Assembly (NCBI GenBank): GCA_004283105.1
Contig: SHLN01000022.1
Coordinates: 1-17,499, forward strand
DNA: 17,499 bases
Origin: Acidimicrobiia bacterium
Lineage (GTDB): Bacteria > Actinomycetota > Acidimicrobiia > Spongiisociales > SHLN01
Direction: 5' to 3'
Shown here piece by piece: positions 1 through 6,964 of the stretch; the first letter of the stretch is position 1; each line of letters begins with the position of its first letter. A model generated the notes under the pieces. The model was not told where the DNA came from. It saw only the letters and a program-made list of their open reading frames with translations, and ran no database searches. The position numbers and the translations under genes are program-made.

Positions 1-23
1 GTACCGGGGGGAATGTTTCCGAT

Positions 24-51
24 GGCGAGCAGCGAGTAGCGAGAAGCGAGC
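24..51. repeat. Heptamer tandem array 1 (AGCGAGN type)
   Basis: Four direct 7-base units in a row: GGCGAGC, AGCGAGT, AGCGAGA, AGCGAGC. The array is intergenic and ends 75 bases before the start of the SRPBCC gene. The same unit type recurs at 8748-8782 and 11734-11768. Confidence 0.85.
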
Positions 52-126
52 AGCTATGGACCCCTTCCAGAGCGACCCAGGCCCCAGAGCCCCTAGTGTC
101 AACCCACTACGGCAGGGGAGGCCAAC

Positions 127-558
127 GTGACGTCACTTGATACGTCCATCGACATCGATGCGTCGCCGGAGCGGGTCTGGGAAGTACTCATGGACTTCGA
201 GGCGTATCCGGGCTGGAACCCGTTCATCACCAGCATCGAAGGCGACCAGCGGGTGGGCGGAAGGCTCAAGGCACGACTATCGCCACCGGGCGGGAAGGGC
301 ATGACCTTCAAGCCGACCGTGCAGGTCTTCGAGGAGGGCACCGAACTGACCTGGCTCGGACGACTGGTCATGCCGGGGATCTTCGACGGGCGACACACGC
401 TGCGGGTCGAACCGCGCGAAGGTGGGAGCCGGTTCATCCAGCGGGAGCGGTTCACCGGGATCCTCGCCGGGCTGATGATGCGTTTCATCGGCGAGGACAC
501 GGAAAAGGGATTCCACCTCATGAACGGGGCGCTCAAGGAGCGAGCCGAAGCCGGCTGA
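127..558 (+). CDS. SRPBCC (START-like) family protein
   Basis: A 143-residue protein with the shape of a single SRPBCC/polyketide-cyclase-like domain, a helix-grip fold that binds hydrophobic ligands. The sequence shows the usual opening, a beta strand with 'IDIDASPERVWEVLMDF' at about residues 8-24. 'YPGWNPFI' follows at about 27-34, then a run of beta strands, and a long C-terminal helix with 'GFHLMNGALKERAEAG' at the end. The length is normal for the family. No catalytic residues or ligand can be named. The GTG start at 127 is chosen because GGGGAGG lies just upstream. It has no partner on its strand and converges tail to tail with the YeiH-type gene, with four bases between the stop codons. 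The start codon is part of a 10-base palindrome containing TGACGTCA. Family assignment is good, function unknown. Confidence 0.85.
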   Translation: MTSLDTSIDIDASPERVWEVLMDFEAYPGWNPFITSIEGDQRVGGRLKARLSPPGGKGMTFKPTVQVFEEGTELTWLGRLVMPGIFDGRHTLRVEPREGGSRFIQRERFTGILAGLMMRFIGEDTEKGFHLMNGALKERAEAG

Positions 559-562
559 CCGG

Positions 563-1729
563 CTATACCGAGATGAGCGGACCGAAGACCGAAACGAGGC
601 CGAGGCTGGCAATGCCGACGGCCAGGGCGGCGGCGATTCCCACGACGAAGGGCTTGAAGCCGAGGCCCTTCAGCTGATCGATCGAGGTCCCGAGGCCGAC
701 TCCGGCCATGGCCGTGGCCAGGGTGTATTCAGCCCACGTCTTGATCCAGCCCGTGAGGTCGCCCCAGGTTTCCGTCCCAAACAGTCCGAACGCCCGGCCG
801 CCCGAGTCGACCGCGCCATCACCGATCGCGCGGAGGGCGGCCATGACGAGGAACCCGAGAATGAAGACCGGGAACAACTGTCGCAGTGAGGTACCCCGGG
901 CAGCACCCCCTTCCACAACATCGCGCCGCCGGGCATACAGATAGGTGATGGCGGGTATGGCGACCACCATCAAGACGTTGCGCACAAGCTTGGCAACCAC
1001 GGCGATGTCGGCCCCGCTCGGCGATGCCGTGATGTCGAAGGACTGGTCGTAGATGAGCCCGGCACCTGCCACCTGGGCCGTCTCATGAATAGAGGTGCCC
1101 ATGAAGAGCCCGACCTTGACGATGTCGCCTCCGAAGATCAGGTCACCGAGAAACGGGTAGAGGAACATGGCCGCGACCCCAAAGATCGTGATGTTGGCGA
1201 CGGCATAGGCCACCTCTTCGTCCTTGGCACCGATCCCCGGCGCAGTGGCGACGATGGCGGTAGCCCCGCAGATCCCCGTCCCGATGGCGATGAGCGTCCC
1301 GAGACGATCGGACAGGTTCAGCCATCGAGTGGCGGCGGTGGCCACGAATAGACCGGTGAGAACGGCTCCCACCACGATCGGGATCCCGAAGCCGCCGATC
1401 TCGAGCACATCGAGCAGGCTGAGCCTGATGCCCAGGAGGATGATGCCGAGCCGCAAGACCTTCTTGAGGGTGAACGCCACTCCCGGCTCGAAGACCTCGC
1501 GCAGCCCGACCGTATTGCGGATGAGCATGCCGAGCACAATGGCCACGAGGATGAAGCTGACGAGGCCGTCGTAGCCGAGCACGCTGTTGATCAGCTCGGC
1601 GAGGGCGGCGGCGACGAGGACGGTGACCGACGCCAGCACCACGCCGGGAATGAGCCCGGGGACCCTGTCGAGGGTGGTACCGAACAAGAGGTGGGCGATC
1701 CGGTTCGACCGATCGGTCGAGGTCGTCAT
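563..1729 (-). CDS. YeiH/UPF0324 family integral membrane transporter
   Basis: A 388-residue polytopic membrane protein of the YeiH (UPF0324, Cons_hypoth698) family, often annotated as a putative sulfate exporter; the substrate is not established here. Two family motifs are clear: 'GTGICGATAIVATAPGI' with 'KDEEVAYAVANITIFG' in the middle, and 'GLFMGTSIHETAQVAGAG' in the following half. About ten hydrophobic segments can be seen. It is somewhat longer than the E. coli homologue (about 350 residues) because of an N-terminal lead of roughly 40 residues. The start used is the ATG at 1729, with only a weak ribosome site. It lies 87 bases downstream of the ArsR-like gene on the same strand, so it could be transcribed with it. 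The gap carries two perfect dyads (1747-1756 and 1794-1806) that could be operators. Confidence 0.88.
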   Translation of the reverse strand: MTTSTDRSNRIAHLLFGTTLDRVPGLIPGVVLASVTVLVAAALAELINSVLGYDGLVSFILVAIVLGMLIRNTVGLREVFEPGVAFTLKKVLRLGIILLGIRLSLLDVLEIGGFGIPIVVGAVLTGLFVATAATRWLNLSDRLGTLIAIGTGICGATAIVATAPGIGAKDEEVAYAVANITIFGVAAMFLYPFLGDLIFGGDIVKVGLFMGTSIHETAQVAGAGLIYDQSFDITASPSGADIAVVAKLVRNVLMVVAIPAITYLYARRRDVVEGGAARGTSLRQLFPVFILGFLVMAALRAIGDGAVDSGGRAFGLFGTETWGDLTGWIKTWAEYTLATAMAGVGLGTSIDQLKGLGFKPFVVGIAAALAVGIASLGLVSVFGPLISV

Positions 1730-1746
1730 GGCAGGCCGGCCGGGAG

Positions 1747-1756
1747 CATGACGTCA
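1747..1756. promoter_or_regulatory. ATGACGTCAT palindrome before the YeiH-type gene
   Basis: A perfect 10-base palindrome 17 bases upstream of the YeiH-type start. The core TGACGTCA also occurs at the start of the SRPBCC gene (within 127-136). Binding by a regulator is an inference. Confidence 0.3.
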
Positions 1757-1793
1757 TTGTGTCGCACTCCGGGCCTCGTCGGAATTCTCGGCG

Positions 1794-1806
1794 CCCTCAG
1801 TCTGAG
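1794..1806. promoter_or_regulatory. CCTCAG-T-CTGAGG dyad
   Basis: A perfect 6+6 inverted repeat with a one-base centre, between the stop of the ArsR-like gene and the start of the YeiH-type gene. It could be an operator; its size is too small for a good terminator and no T-run follows on either strand. Confidence 0.25.
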
Positions 1807-1816
1807 GCGGTGACGG

Positions 1817-2422
1817 TTACGACCCCTGGCGTGAGGACGGGTAGAAGACGAGTGTGAGGGCGTATAGCTTCGTTTCCTCGGAATCCTCAGAGTCCGGATG
1901 CATCTGACCGTATTTCCCAATGAGCGTGTTCAGGTCGTTGATGAACGACTCGGCCTCGGCAGGCTTCAGCCTGGCAATGGAGCGCGTGAGGGAGGTCTGC
2001 TCCGGTTCGTCGTCTTCCTGATCTTCGGCGAACTGCTTGAGGAGCGAGCGCCGCAGGTCTTCGCGCGTGGAATCGAGGACGGCCGCAACGATTGCCTCAA
2101 CCCGCTCCGGACGGTCGTCCGACTCGAGCAGCTCGGCTCCGGGCGAGAATGAGTGGGCGGTTGTGTCGAAGAGTTTCTCTTCCAGCGCCCCTTTCTTCCT
2201 GGTGGACGCCACCCGCAGGATTCCACGCTCCTCGAGCAGCTTGATGTGGTGGTAGAGCCGGGTGCGGGGCACCTCGAGCACTTCGGCGATCTCCTTGACC
2301 GAGCGCGGCTCGCTCAGCGCCTCGATGATGGCCAGGCGGGCGGGATGGGTGAGGAGCTTCATCGTCTCGAGGTCGTTGATCTCGAGCACTTCGGCCTTCT
2401 TGGGCTGTCTCTTGGCGGCCAT
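1817..2422 (-). CDS. ArsR-like winged-helix transcriptional regulator
   Basis: A 201-residue regulator with one N-terminal winged helix-turn-helix domain (about residues 18-90) of the ArsR/HTH_20 type. 'LLTHPARLAIIEALSEPRSV' leads in, and the recognition helix region 'EVPRTRLYHHIKLLEERGIL' ends near residue 69. A wing, 'VASTRKKGALEEKLF', follows. The remaining 110 residues are helical and acidic, with no cysteine pair for metal binding, so the ligand is probably not a metal. The ATG start overlaps the stop of a 47-codon upstream ORF as TGATG and has no ribosome site of its own, which suggests translational coupling. A strong promoter with a palindrome between its -35 and -10 boxes lies upstream, so autoregulation is likely. 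Neighbouring ABC exporter genes or the YeiH-type gene are plausible targets; this is inferred from position only. Confidence 0.88.
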   Translation of the reverse strand: MAAKRQPKKAEVLEINDLETMKLLTHPARLAIIEALSEPRSVKEIAEVLEVPRTRLYHHIKLLEERGILRVASTRKKGALEEKLFDTTAHSFSPGAELLESDDRPERVEAIVAAVLDSTREDLRRSLLKQFAEDQEDDEPEQTSLTRSIARLKPAEAESFINDLNTLIGKYGQMHPDSEDSEETKLYALTLVFYPSSRQGS

Positions 2423-2565
2423 CAGGTGGCCGTAACCGGTCGTCCGACCGGGTTCGGGCGTGCCGACTGGATCGGGGGCCGGTTGCCGCGAGCCTTGCGG
2501 CCCGCCGGCCTGGTGGTCCGGTACCGGCTGGTGAGGGCTCGGGCGGTGGTGTGGTCGTGAATCAT
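2422..2565 (-). CDS. Micro-ORF 2 upstream of the ArsR-like gene (47 aa)
   Basis: A small ORF starting ATG at 2565 and ending in a TGA that overlaps the ATG of the ArsR-like gene (TGATG). The peptide begins 'MIHDHTTARALTSRYR' and continues as a basic tail rich in Arg, Pro and Gly. A purine-rich stretch (AAGAGAGAG) precedes its start at moderate spacing. The first 16 residues resemble those of micro-ORF 1 just upstream: Met1, His5-Thr6-Thr7-Ala8, Ala10 and Tyr15-Arg16 agree, and 13 consecutive bases are identical. I know no family for it. It may be a leader peptide that couples translation to the regulator gene, or a real small protein. The stop-start overlap and the duplication are the evidence that it is translated. 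Confidence 0.55.
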   Translation of the reverse strand: MIHDHTTARALTSRYRTTRPAGRKARGNRPPIQSARPNPVGRPVTAT

Positions 2566-2584
2566 GGCTGCTCTCTCTTCTGCT

Positions 2585-2647
2585 CTAGCTGGTGGGCTTG
2601 CGGTAGCTGGCTGCGATGGCCTGGGCGGTGGTGTGAGTCTGGAACAT
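2585..2647 (-). CDS. Micro-ORF 1 upstream of the ArsR-like gene (20 aa)
   Basis: A 20-codon ORF with an excellent ribosome site (AAGGGGGAG, then two bases, then ATG), about 35 bases downstream of the predicted transcription start. The peptide begins 'MFQTHTTAQAIAASYR' and ends PTS before a TAG stop. It shares 'HTTA-x-A' and 'YR' at the same positions with the longer micro-ORF 2 that follows 19 bases later. It is too short for a domain call and I recognise no family. The placement (first ORF of the transcript, strong ribosome site, related second copy coupled to the regulator gene) fits a regulatory leader peptide, but this is inference. Confidence 0.55.
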   Translation of the reverse strand: MFQTHTTAQAIAASYRKPTS

Positions 2648-2677
2648 GTCTCCCCCTTCGGGTTCTTCTCTTGGCTC

Positions 2678-2745
2678 GTTCAACTTCACTATACGTTCAA
2701 TCTATTTGAATGTCAAGTGATTTTGAAAATAAATCTGAGTTGAAC
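2678..2745. promoter_or_regulatory. Nested TTCAA/TTGAA operator-like sites
   Basis: A perfect dyad TTCAA-N5-TTGAA (2696-2710) fills the promoter spacer. It is flanked by GTTCAAC (2678-2684) at the expected transcription start and its inverse GTTGAAC (2739-2745) upstream of the -35 box. This arrangement fits repression by the ArsR-like protein encoded downstream; binding is inferred. Confidence 0.5.
2688..2716 (-). promoter_or_regulatory. Strong sigma-70-type promoter for the ArsR-like unit
   Basis: On the minus strand, TTGACA (2716-2711), a 17-base spacer and TATAGT (2693-2688). This is close to consensus and sits in a short AT-rich island in otherwise GC-rich DNA. The expected start of the transcript is near 2681, about 34 bases before micro-ORF 1. 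Confidence 0.8.
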
Positions 2746-2763
2746 GGACAGGGCTCTCTGCGA

Positions 2764-2831
2764 GGGACAAGGGACGAGGGACAAGGGACAAGGGACAAGG
2801 GACGAAGGACCAGCAACCAGCAACCAGCAAC
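2764..2831. repeat. Heptamer tandem array 2 (GGGACRA then CAGCAAC)
   Basis: Six direct units of GGGACAA/GGGACGA (2764-2805) run into a partial AGGAC, then three exact units of CAGCAAC (2811-2831). The last base of the array is the first base of the reverse-strand stop codon of the ABC permease (TAG at 2833-2831). Two different 7-base units in one array is the notable point. Confidence 0.9.
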
Positions 2832-4006
2832 TAGCGCGTAAGCACTCGCTGCAATCGCCAGGTGGCGAGCAGCAACATCACGGCGGCAAAGGCGGCGAGC
2901 ACTCCCAGCTGGGGAAGGATGTCCACAATCGAACCGTCGCGCCGGACGAGCTCGGCAAACGCGTCGATTGCCCAGGAGTGAGGCGTGAACTTCGCCACCG
3001 TCTGGATGTTGTCGGGGAAGATCTCGATCGGAACCATCGAACCGCCCAGCGCACCGAGGCCGAGCGCAATCAGCACGCCCAGGCCGCCCGCCTGCTGGTC
3101 GTTGTGGAAGAGGGCGCCCATGAGCATGGCGGCCCCGGCACCTACGAGGCTGAACATGATGAGCACGGCTATGGCCCCGAGCGGACTGCCCCAGTTGACG
3201 CCGAAGATGAGCAGCGTTCCCACCATGATGTAGACACCCTGGATGATGGCTACCGCAAACCTCCCCGTCGCCTCGCCTCCCACGATGACGAGGGTTGAGC
3301 TCGGGGTCGACAGCATCCGGCGGGTCACGCCGAGGCGCCGGGATTGGATCAGAGCGGCGCTGCCGGCCAGCGACGTGAGAAACATGAACAGGACGAGCTG
3401 CTGACTGGCGCCGAGGTCGAAGGCACCGAGCTCTTCGATGCCCTCGAATATCGGCTCACCCGCCTCGCGGTAGGAGACCGAAACGCGCTCTGATTGCGGC
3501 ACCACTACCCGGGCCCGGGCCAGCAACGCATCGAAGCTGTCCCCGGTCTCGACCTCGGCAAATCGGGCCGCCCGGACCGGCGCCAGTTCGGCCGCCAGCA
3601 CCTCGCTTACCGACACCTGCAGGAGTTGGGCGGTCTGGTCGGCGGGACGCCCGATGAAGGTCACCTCCGCACGACCGCCCTCAACGAGTGCCGCGTCGTA
3701 GCCGGACGGGATGACGAGACCTCCGTCTGCCCGGCCCCGCTGTACCGCGTCGATCAGCGAGGGCTCCGAGTCGTAGGCAACCACCGTGGTCTCATCGAGG
3801 TCCTCGACGGCGGCTACCAACCGGTCGGCCAGGGGCCCGCCCGGTCCCTCAACCAGCACGCCGACCTTGGTGTCGAACCCGCCTCCATACATGGCGCCGA
3901 GCAGCAGGATGAGAAGAAGCGGAAAGGCAAAGACGAAAAAGAGGTTTGCCCGCTCCCGCATGAACCGCACGATGTTGACCCAACCGATGGCGAGCACCTT
4001 CTTCAT
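2831..4006 (-). CDS. ABC-2 type transporter permease (second)
   Basis: A 391-residue permease of the ABC-2 family. It has one N-terminal membrane span ('LFFVFAFPLLLILLLGAMYG', about residues 22-41) after a basic cytoplasmic start. A large extracytoplasmic domain of about 180 residues follows, then about five spans towards the C-terminus. 'QSRRLGVTRRMLSTP' is the conserved cytoplasmic loop after the second span that contacts the ATPase. The ATG at 4006 is chosen because it overlaps the stop of the preceding permease as ATGA; the open frame runs much further upstream, but only across that neighbouring gene. It pairs with the other permease to form a heterodimeric channel driven by the ATPase at 5193-6140. 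The substrate is unknown; such exporters often move lipids, drugs or peptides. The stop codon touches heptamer array 2. Confidence 0.9.
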   Translation of the reverse strand: MKKVLAIGWVNIVRFMRERANLFFVFAFPLLLILLLGAMYGGGFDTKVGVLVEGPGGPLADRLVAAVEDLDETTVVAYDSEPSLIDAVQRGRADGGLVIPSGYDAALVEGGRAEVTFIGRPADQTAQLLQVSVSEVLAAELAPVRAARFAEVETGDSFDALLARARVVVPQSERVSVSYREAGEPIFEGIEELGAFDLGASQQLVLFMFLTSLAGSAALIQSRRLGVTRRMLSTPSSTLVIVGGEATGRFAVAIIQGVYIMVGTLLIFGVNWGSPLGAIAVLIMFSLVGAGAAMLMGALFHNDQQAGGLGVLIALGLGALGGSMVPIEIFPDNIQTVAKFTPHSWAIDAFAELVRRDGSIVDILPQLGVLAAFAAVMLLLATWRLQRVLTR

Positions 4007-5190
4007 GCCTGCAACACCCGGCCGATCCGGAGCTGAGCAAGCCCGCCGGTGACGATGCCGAACAACGCCACATAGAGGGCTGCCGGAAAGACGGCACCCA
4101 CTCCCCCGCCTGCCGCCAGGTCTCCGAGGCCCCGGAGGAACCAGGCGTGAGGAGTGAGCAAGCTGAGCTGGGCAACGAGTCCGCCCACCTGCGCGATCGG
4201 AAAGAAGGAGCCTCCAAGCATGGCCAGCACAAAGGCGATGATCGACTGGAGATTGGACGCCTGTTCCGGGGTGCGAGCAAAGGCAGCCACCACGAACATG
4301 ATCCCCATGGCAGCAATCACTCCCGCCAGCACCATCACCGCCACACCGAGGCTGTTCCCCCACTCGGCCCCCAGTAGCAGGGTCGTACCCACGACGAGCA
4401 CCGTCATACTCACCAGACCGAGGACGAACGACGTGAGCGCCTTGCCGGCCACTATCGACCGGGCCGAAATCGGAGCGGCCAGCAGCCGCAGCATTGTGCC
4501 GTTCTGGCGTTCCTCGAGCAGGCCGAGCACACCGAACTGGACGGTCAGGAATAAGAACAGGATTGCCATGGCGGCCGAGTAGAACGTTTCGGAGGACAGC
4601 TCCTTGCTGGCGGCCGGGCTTCCGGCGAGCGTCACCGGGCTCTCCGTGAAGGCAGGCTCGGCCAGGGCGGTGGCCGCCAGTGAGCCGAGTGACGGTGATC
4701 CCAGGCACGACTCATCCCGGGCGGTCAGAACCGTGCAGGCAGCTGCGCCGACCGTGTTGATCTCTCCTGCGAACCCGGCTGCGACCGACCGCGCCACCTG
4801 AGTTCCAATCGCCTGGTCGACATTGCCGATGACCCCGACCTCCACCGTTGCGCCGGCACTCACCGCGTCGGTGAAGCCAACCGGAATGACGAACGCAGCG
4901 TCCACCGATCCGTCCTCGACCAGGTCTTCGGCCGAGGCGGCGTCGTCAGCGACCTCGAGCGTGATCGTCCCGTCCGCCTCGAGGTCTTCGAGCTGGTCCA
5001 CGAAGGCGGAGGCCACCGTTCCCCCGTCGAGGTCGGCAACGGCGAACGACACATCGAAGTCCGCGATCGGTCCGAACAACATGCTGAAGATGGCCGCCAA
5101 TCCGAGGGGTGCGACAATTCCCCACAGAAACGCGCTTCGATCCCGTACTCGCTGCTTGAGGTCCTTGAGAGCGATCTGCACCGCAGCCAT
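4003..5190 (-). CDS. ABC-2 type transporter permease (first)
   Basis: A 395-residue ABC-2 family permease. One N-terminal span lies at about residues 22-40 ('FLWGIVAPLGLAAIFSMLFG'), then comes an acidic extracytoplasmic domain to about residue 205. The C-terminal five spans begin with 'MAILFLFLTVQFGVLGLL'. The conserved cytoplasmic loop 'EERQNGTMLRLLAAPIS' is intact. The ATG start lies only two bases after the ATPase stop and has no good ribosome site, so its translation probably depends on the upstream gene. Its own stop overlaps the start of the second permease by four bases. The extracytoplasmic part carries two cysteines (near 'ACTVLTARDESC') that could form a disulfide; this is an inference. 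Confidence 0.9.
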   Translation of the reverse strand: MAAVQIALKDLKQRVRDRSAFLWGIVAPLGLAAIFSMLFGPIADFDVSFAVADLDGGTVASAFVDQLEDLEADGTITLEVADDAASAEDLVEDGSVDAAFVIPVGFTDAVSAGATVEVGVIGNVDQAIGTQVARSVAAGFAGEINTVGAAACTVLTARDESCLGSPSLGSLAATALAEPAFTESPVTLAGSPAASKELSSETFYSAAMAILFLFLTVQFGVLGLLEERQNGTMLRLLAAPISARSIVAGKALTSFVLGLVSMTVLVVGTTLLLGAEWGNSLGVAVMVLAGVIAAMGIMFVVAAFARTPEQASNLQSIIAFVLAMLGGSFFPIAQVGGLVAQLSLLTPHAWFLRGLGDLAAGGGVGAVFPAALYVALFGIVTGGLAQLRIGRVLQA

Positions 5191-5192
5191 CG

Positions 5193-6140
5193 TTAGTCGC
5201 GCAACGCCTTCCCCGTCAGGTGGAGGAACACCGCCTCCAGGTTTGGCTCATCCACCGCCACGGACGAGACCGATGTCTCGGCCGCCGCCACGGCCTGCAG
5301 AATGGATGGGAGCGCCCGGTCGGCTCCATCAACGAGCAAATCGATCCCATCCTCGCGAGTCGAGGCGTCGTGCACCCCCGGGATCGCCCGGACCGCCTCG
5401 ACGGCAGCGTCGAGGTGGCCGGTGGCCGAGAGGCGGACCTTGTCCCGTTGCCCGACCATGCTCACCAGTTCGGCCCTCGTCCCCTCGGCCTTGATTTCGC
5501 CCTCGTCGATGATCCCCACTCGGTCGCAGAGCCGTTCAGCCTCCTCCATGTAGTGGGTTGTGTAGAGCACGGCCATGCCTTCGACGCTCAGGCGCTCGAC
5601 GCTTTCGAGAATGGCATTGCGGCTCTGCGGATCGACCCCGACCGTTGGCTCGTCCAACATCAACAGCCGCGGGCCGTGCAGGAGCCCAATGCCGATGTTG
5701 AGCCGCCGCTTCATGCCCCCGGAGAACTCTTCGGACCTGTCGTCGGCTCGATCGGACAGGCCGATGATGTCGAGGACCTCGTCCACTCGCCCGCGCAACG
5801 GCTTGGCGCTCATCCCATAGAGCCGTCCGAAGAAGGAGAGGTTCTCGCGAGCCGTCAGGTCCGGATAGATGGCAATGTCCTGCGGAACGTAGCCGATGGC
5901 TCGCTTCGCCTCGGTCGACGTTGTCGAGATCTCCCGTCCGTCGACGACGACCTCACCGCCGTCGCGTTCCAGCAAGCCCGTCACCATGGAGATAGTCGTC
6001 GTCTTTCCGGCCCCGTTTGGACCAAGCAGCCCGTACGTCTCCCCGGTCGCAATATGGAACGAGACACCCTTCACCGCATGGAGGTCCTTGAAGGACTTGT
6101 GGAGACCACTGGCTTCGAGCACGAGGTTGTTATCTGACAC
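5193..6140 (-). CDS. ABC transporter ATP-binding protein (ABC-2/DRA type)
   Basis: A complete 315-residue nucleotide-binding protein. Numbering from the GTG at 6140: Walker A 'GPNGAGKT' 40-47, Q-loop Gln87 in 'YVPQDIAIYPD', signature 'FSGGMKRR' from 139, Walker B 'LLMLDEP' 159-165, and switch His196 in 'TTHYMEE'. The C-terminal 90 residues match the extension usual in drug/antibiotic-export ATPases (CcmA/DrrA-like). An in-frame GTG also exists at 6146, but GGGAGG overlaps it and is well placed for the GTG at 6140. The gene follows the nucleotidyltransferase by about 20 bases and precedes the permease pair, so it is the motor of that exporter. Confidence 0.93.
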   Translation of the reverse strand: MSDNNLVLEASGLHKSFKDLHAVKGVSFHIATGETYGLLGPNGAGKTTTISMVTGLLERDGGEVVVDGREISTTSTEAKRAIGYVPQDIAIYPDLTARENLSFFGRLYGMSAKPLRGRVDEVLDIIGLSDRADDRSEEFSGGMKRRLNIGIGLLHGPRLLMLDEPTVGVDPQSRNAILESVERLSVEGMAVLYTTHYMEEAERLCDRVGIIDEGEIKAEGTRAELVSMVGQRDKVRLSATGHLDAAVEAVRAIPGVHDASTREDGIDLLVDGADRALPSILQAVAAAETSVSSVAVDEPNLEAVFLHLTGKALRD

Positions 6141-6160
6141 GGCCACCTCCCAGCCGGAGC

Positions 6161-6949
6161 CTAATTATCCGGATCGTGGGCCCTCGCCGCTCGCGCAAGG
6201 AGGTTGCGGAGCGTGGCGCGCACCGCCTCGGTGTTCGAGGGAACGCCGGCCAGGTGCTCCTCGGCGATGTCGATCATGACGGCCGCCGCCCCTGACAGCG
6301 TGGCGGCATCGTTGAGGCGCTCACCCAAGACGGGAAAGGCGGCCTCGAACCGGCGGCGCGGATCCAGGTTGTCCAGTCGGGTGTCGGTCTCGGGTGGAAG
6401 GATGCGGCCGATCAGGGTGAGCAGGTTCTCGAGCGCCCACTTGCGAATCATGCTGTCGGCGCTCAACAACTCACCGCGCCCGTAGCGGGTGAGGCCGATC
6501 ACCATCTGGCCTACGAAGCGGCCGAAGATCGTGGCCTCATCGACATCGTGCCGGGCCGAGGCCCGGACAATGGCGGCCATTCTCGTTTCGAGATCGGCCT
6601 TGTCGACCAGGACCCGGTAGTCATTGGCCCGGGTGATCTCGAGCTCCTCGTGCGCAAACACGGCGAACTCAATGAGGTGGCCGTCGTCGTAGATGACGTT
6701 GCGACCGTGCTCGGTTTCGTCGTACACAAGGATGATCCTGTCGTCGTCTGGCAGCCAGGACGGGTCATCCCGGATGGCCGCAACCGCTTCGGCGCCGGCC
6801 ACGACCCAGAAGTCGTGGTCGGACCACTCGTCGGGGCTCCTGTCTCGTTCGGCCATCGACCCGACGGCGACGAGGCCGATGACATCGGGATCTGCGACGG
6901 CCCAGGATCGAACGTGCTCTGTGAATCGTTGATAGGTCTCGGGCTTCAC
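6161..6949 (-). CDS. Nucleotidyltransferase-domain protein (aminoglycoside adenylyltransferase-like fold)
   Basis: A 262-residue protein with a minimal nucleotidyltransferase core. 'VAVGSMAERD' (Gly30-Ser31) is followed by 'WSDHDFWVV' with the metal-binding acids Asp44 and Asp46. This is the GS...DxD pattern of AadK/LinB-type antibiotic nucleotidyltransferases. A third acid could be Glu in 'HLIEFAVF'. The C-terminal half is helical, as in that group. Which molecule it modifies is unknown, and resistance is not shown. The GTG at 6949 is chosen because it is the last start candidate before the GS motif; the open frame extends upstream only through the neighbouring gene. That GTG sits in the loop of a 10-bp hairpin and lacks a ribosome site. 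It lies ten bases after the stop of the secreted protein, which argues for coupled translation. Confidence 0.8.
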   Translation of the reverse strand: MKPETYQRFTEHVRSWAVADPDVIGLVAVGSMAERDRSPDEWSDHDFWVVAGAEAVAAIRDDPSWLPDDDRIILVYDETEHGRNVIYDDGHLIEFAVFAHEELEITRANDYRVLVDKADLETRMAAIVRASARHDVDEATIFGRFVGQMVIGLTRYGRGELLSADSMIRKWALENLLTLIGRILPPETDTRLDNLDPRRRFEAAFPVLGERLNDAATLSGAAAVMIDIAEEHLAGVPSNTEAVRATLRNLLARAARAHDPDN

Positions 6950-6964
6950 CAGCCCGAGACTATC
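6931..6964 (-). promoter_or_regulatory. Hairpin enclosing the nucleotidyltransferase start codon
   Basis: A perfect 10-bp stem, GTCTCGGGCT / AGCCCGAGAC (6936-6960), with a five-base loop. On the minus strand the loop is GGTGA and contains the GTG start. Four more pairs (GATA/TATC) extend it past a one-base bulge. The stem begins at the last base of the upstream stop codon. No T-run follows, so an intrinsic terminator is unlikely. Confidence 0.7.

Noticed and set aside
2831..4708. A 625-codon open frame covering the second permease and part of the first gene
   Set aside because: Only the part after the ATG at 4006 looks like a permease; upstream it is an out-of-frame reading of the first permease gene, and the ATGA overlap fixes the start.
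5220..6137. A 305-codon plus-strand open frame opposite the ABC ATPase
   Set aside because: Shadow of a clearly identified ATPase.
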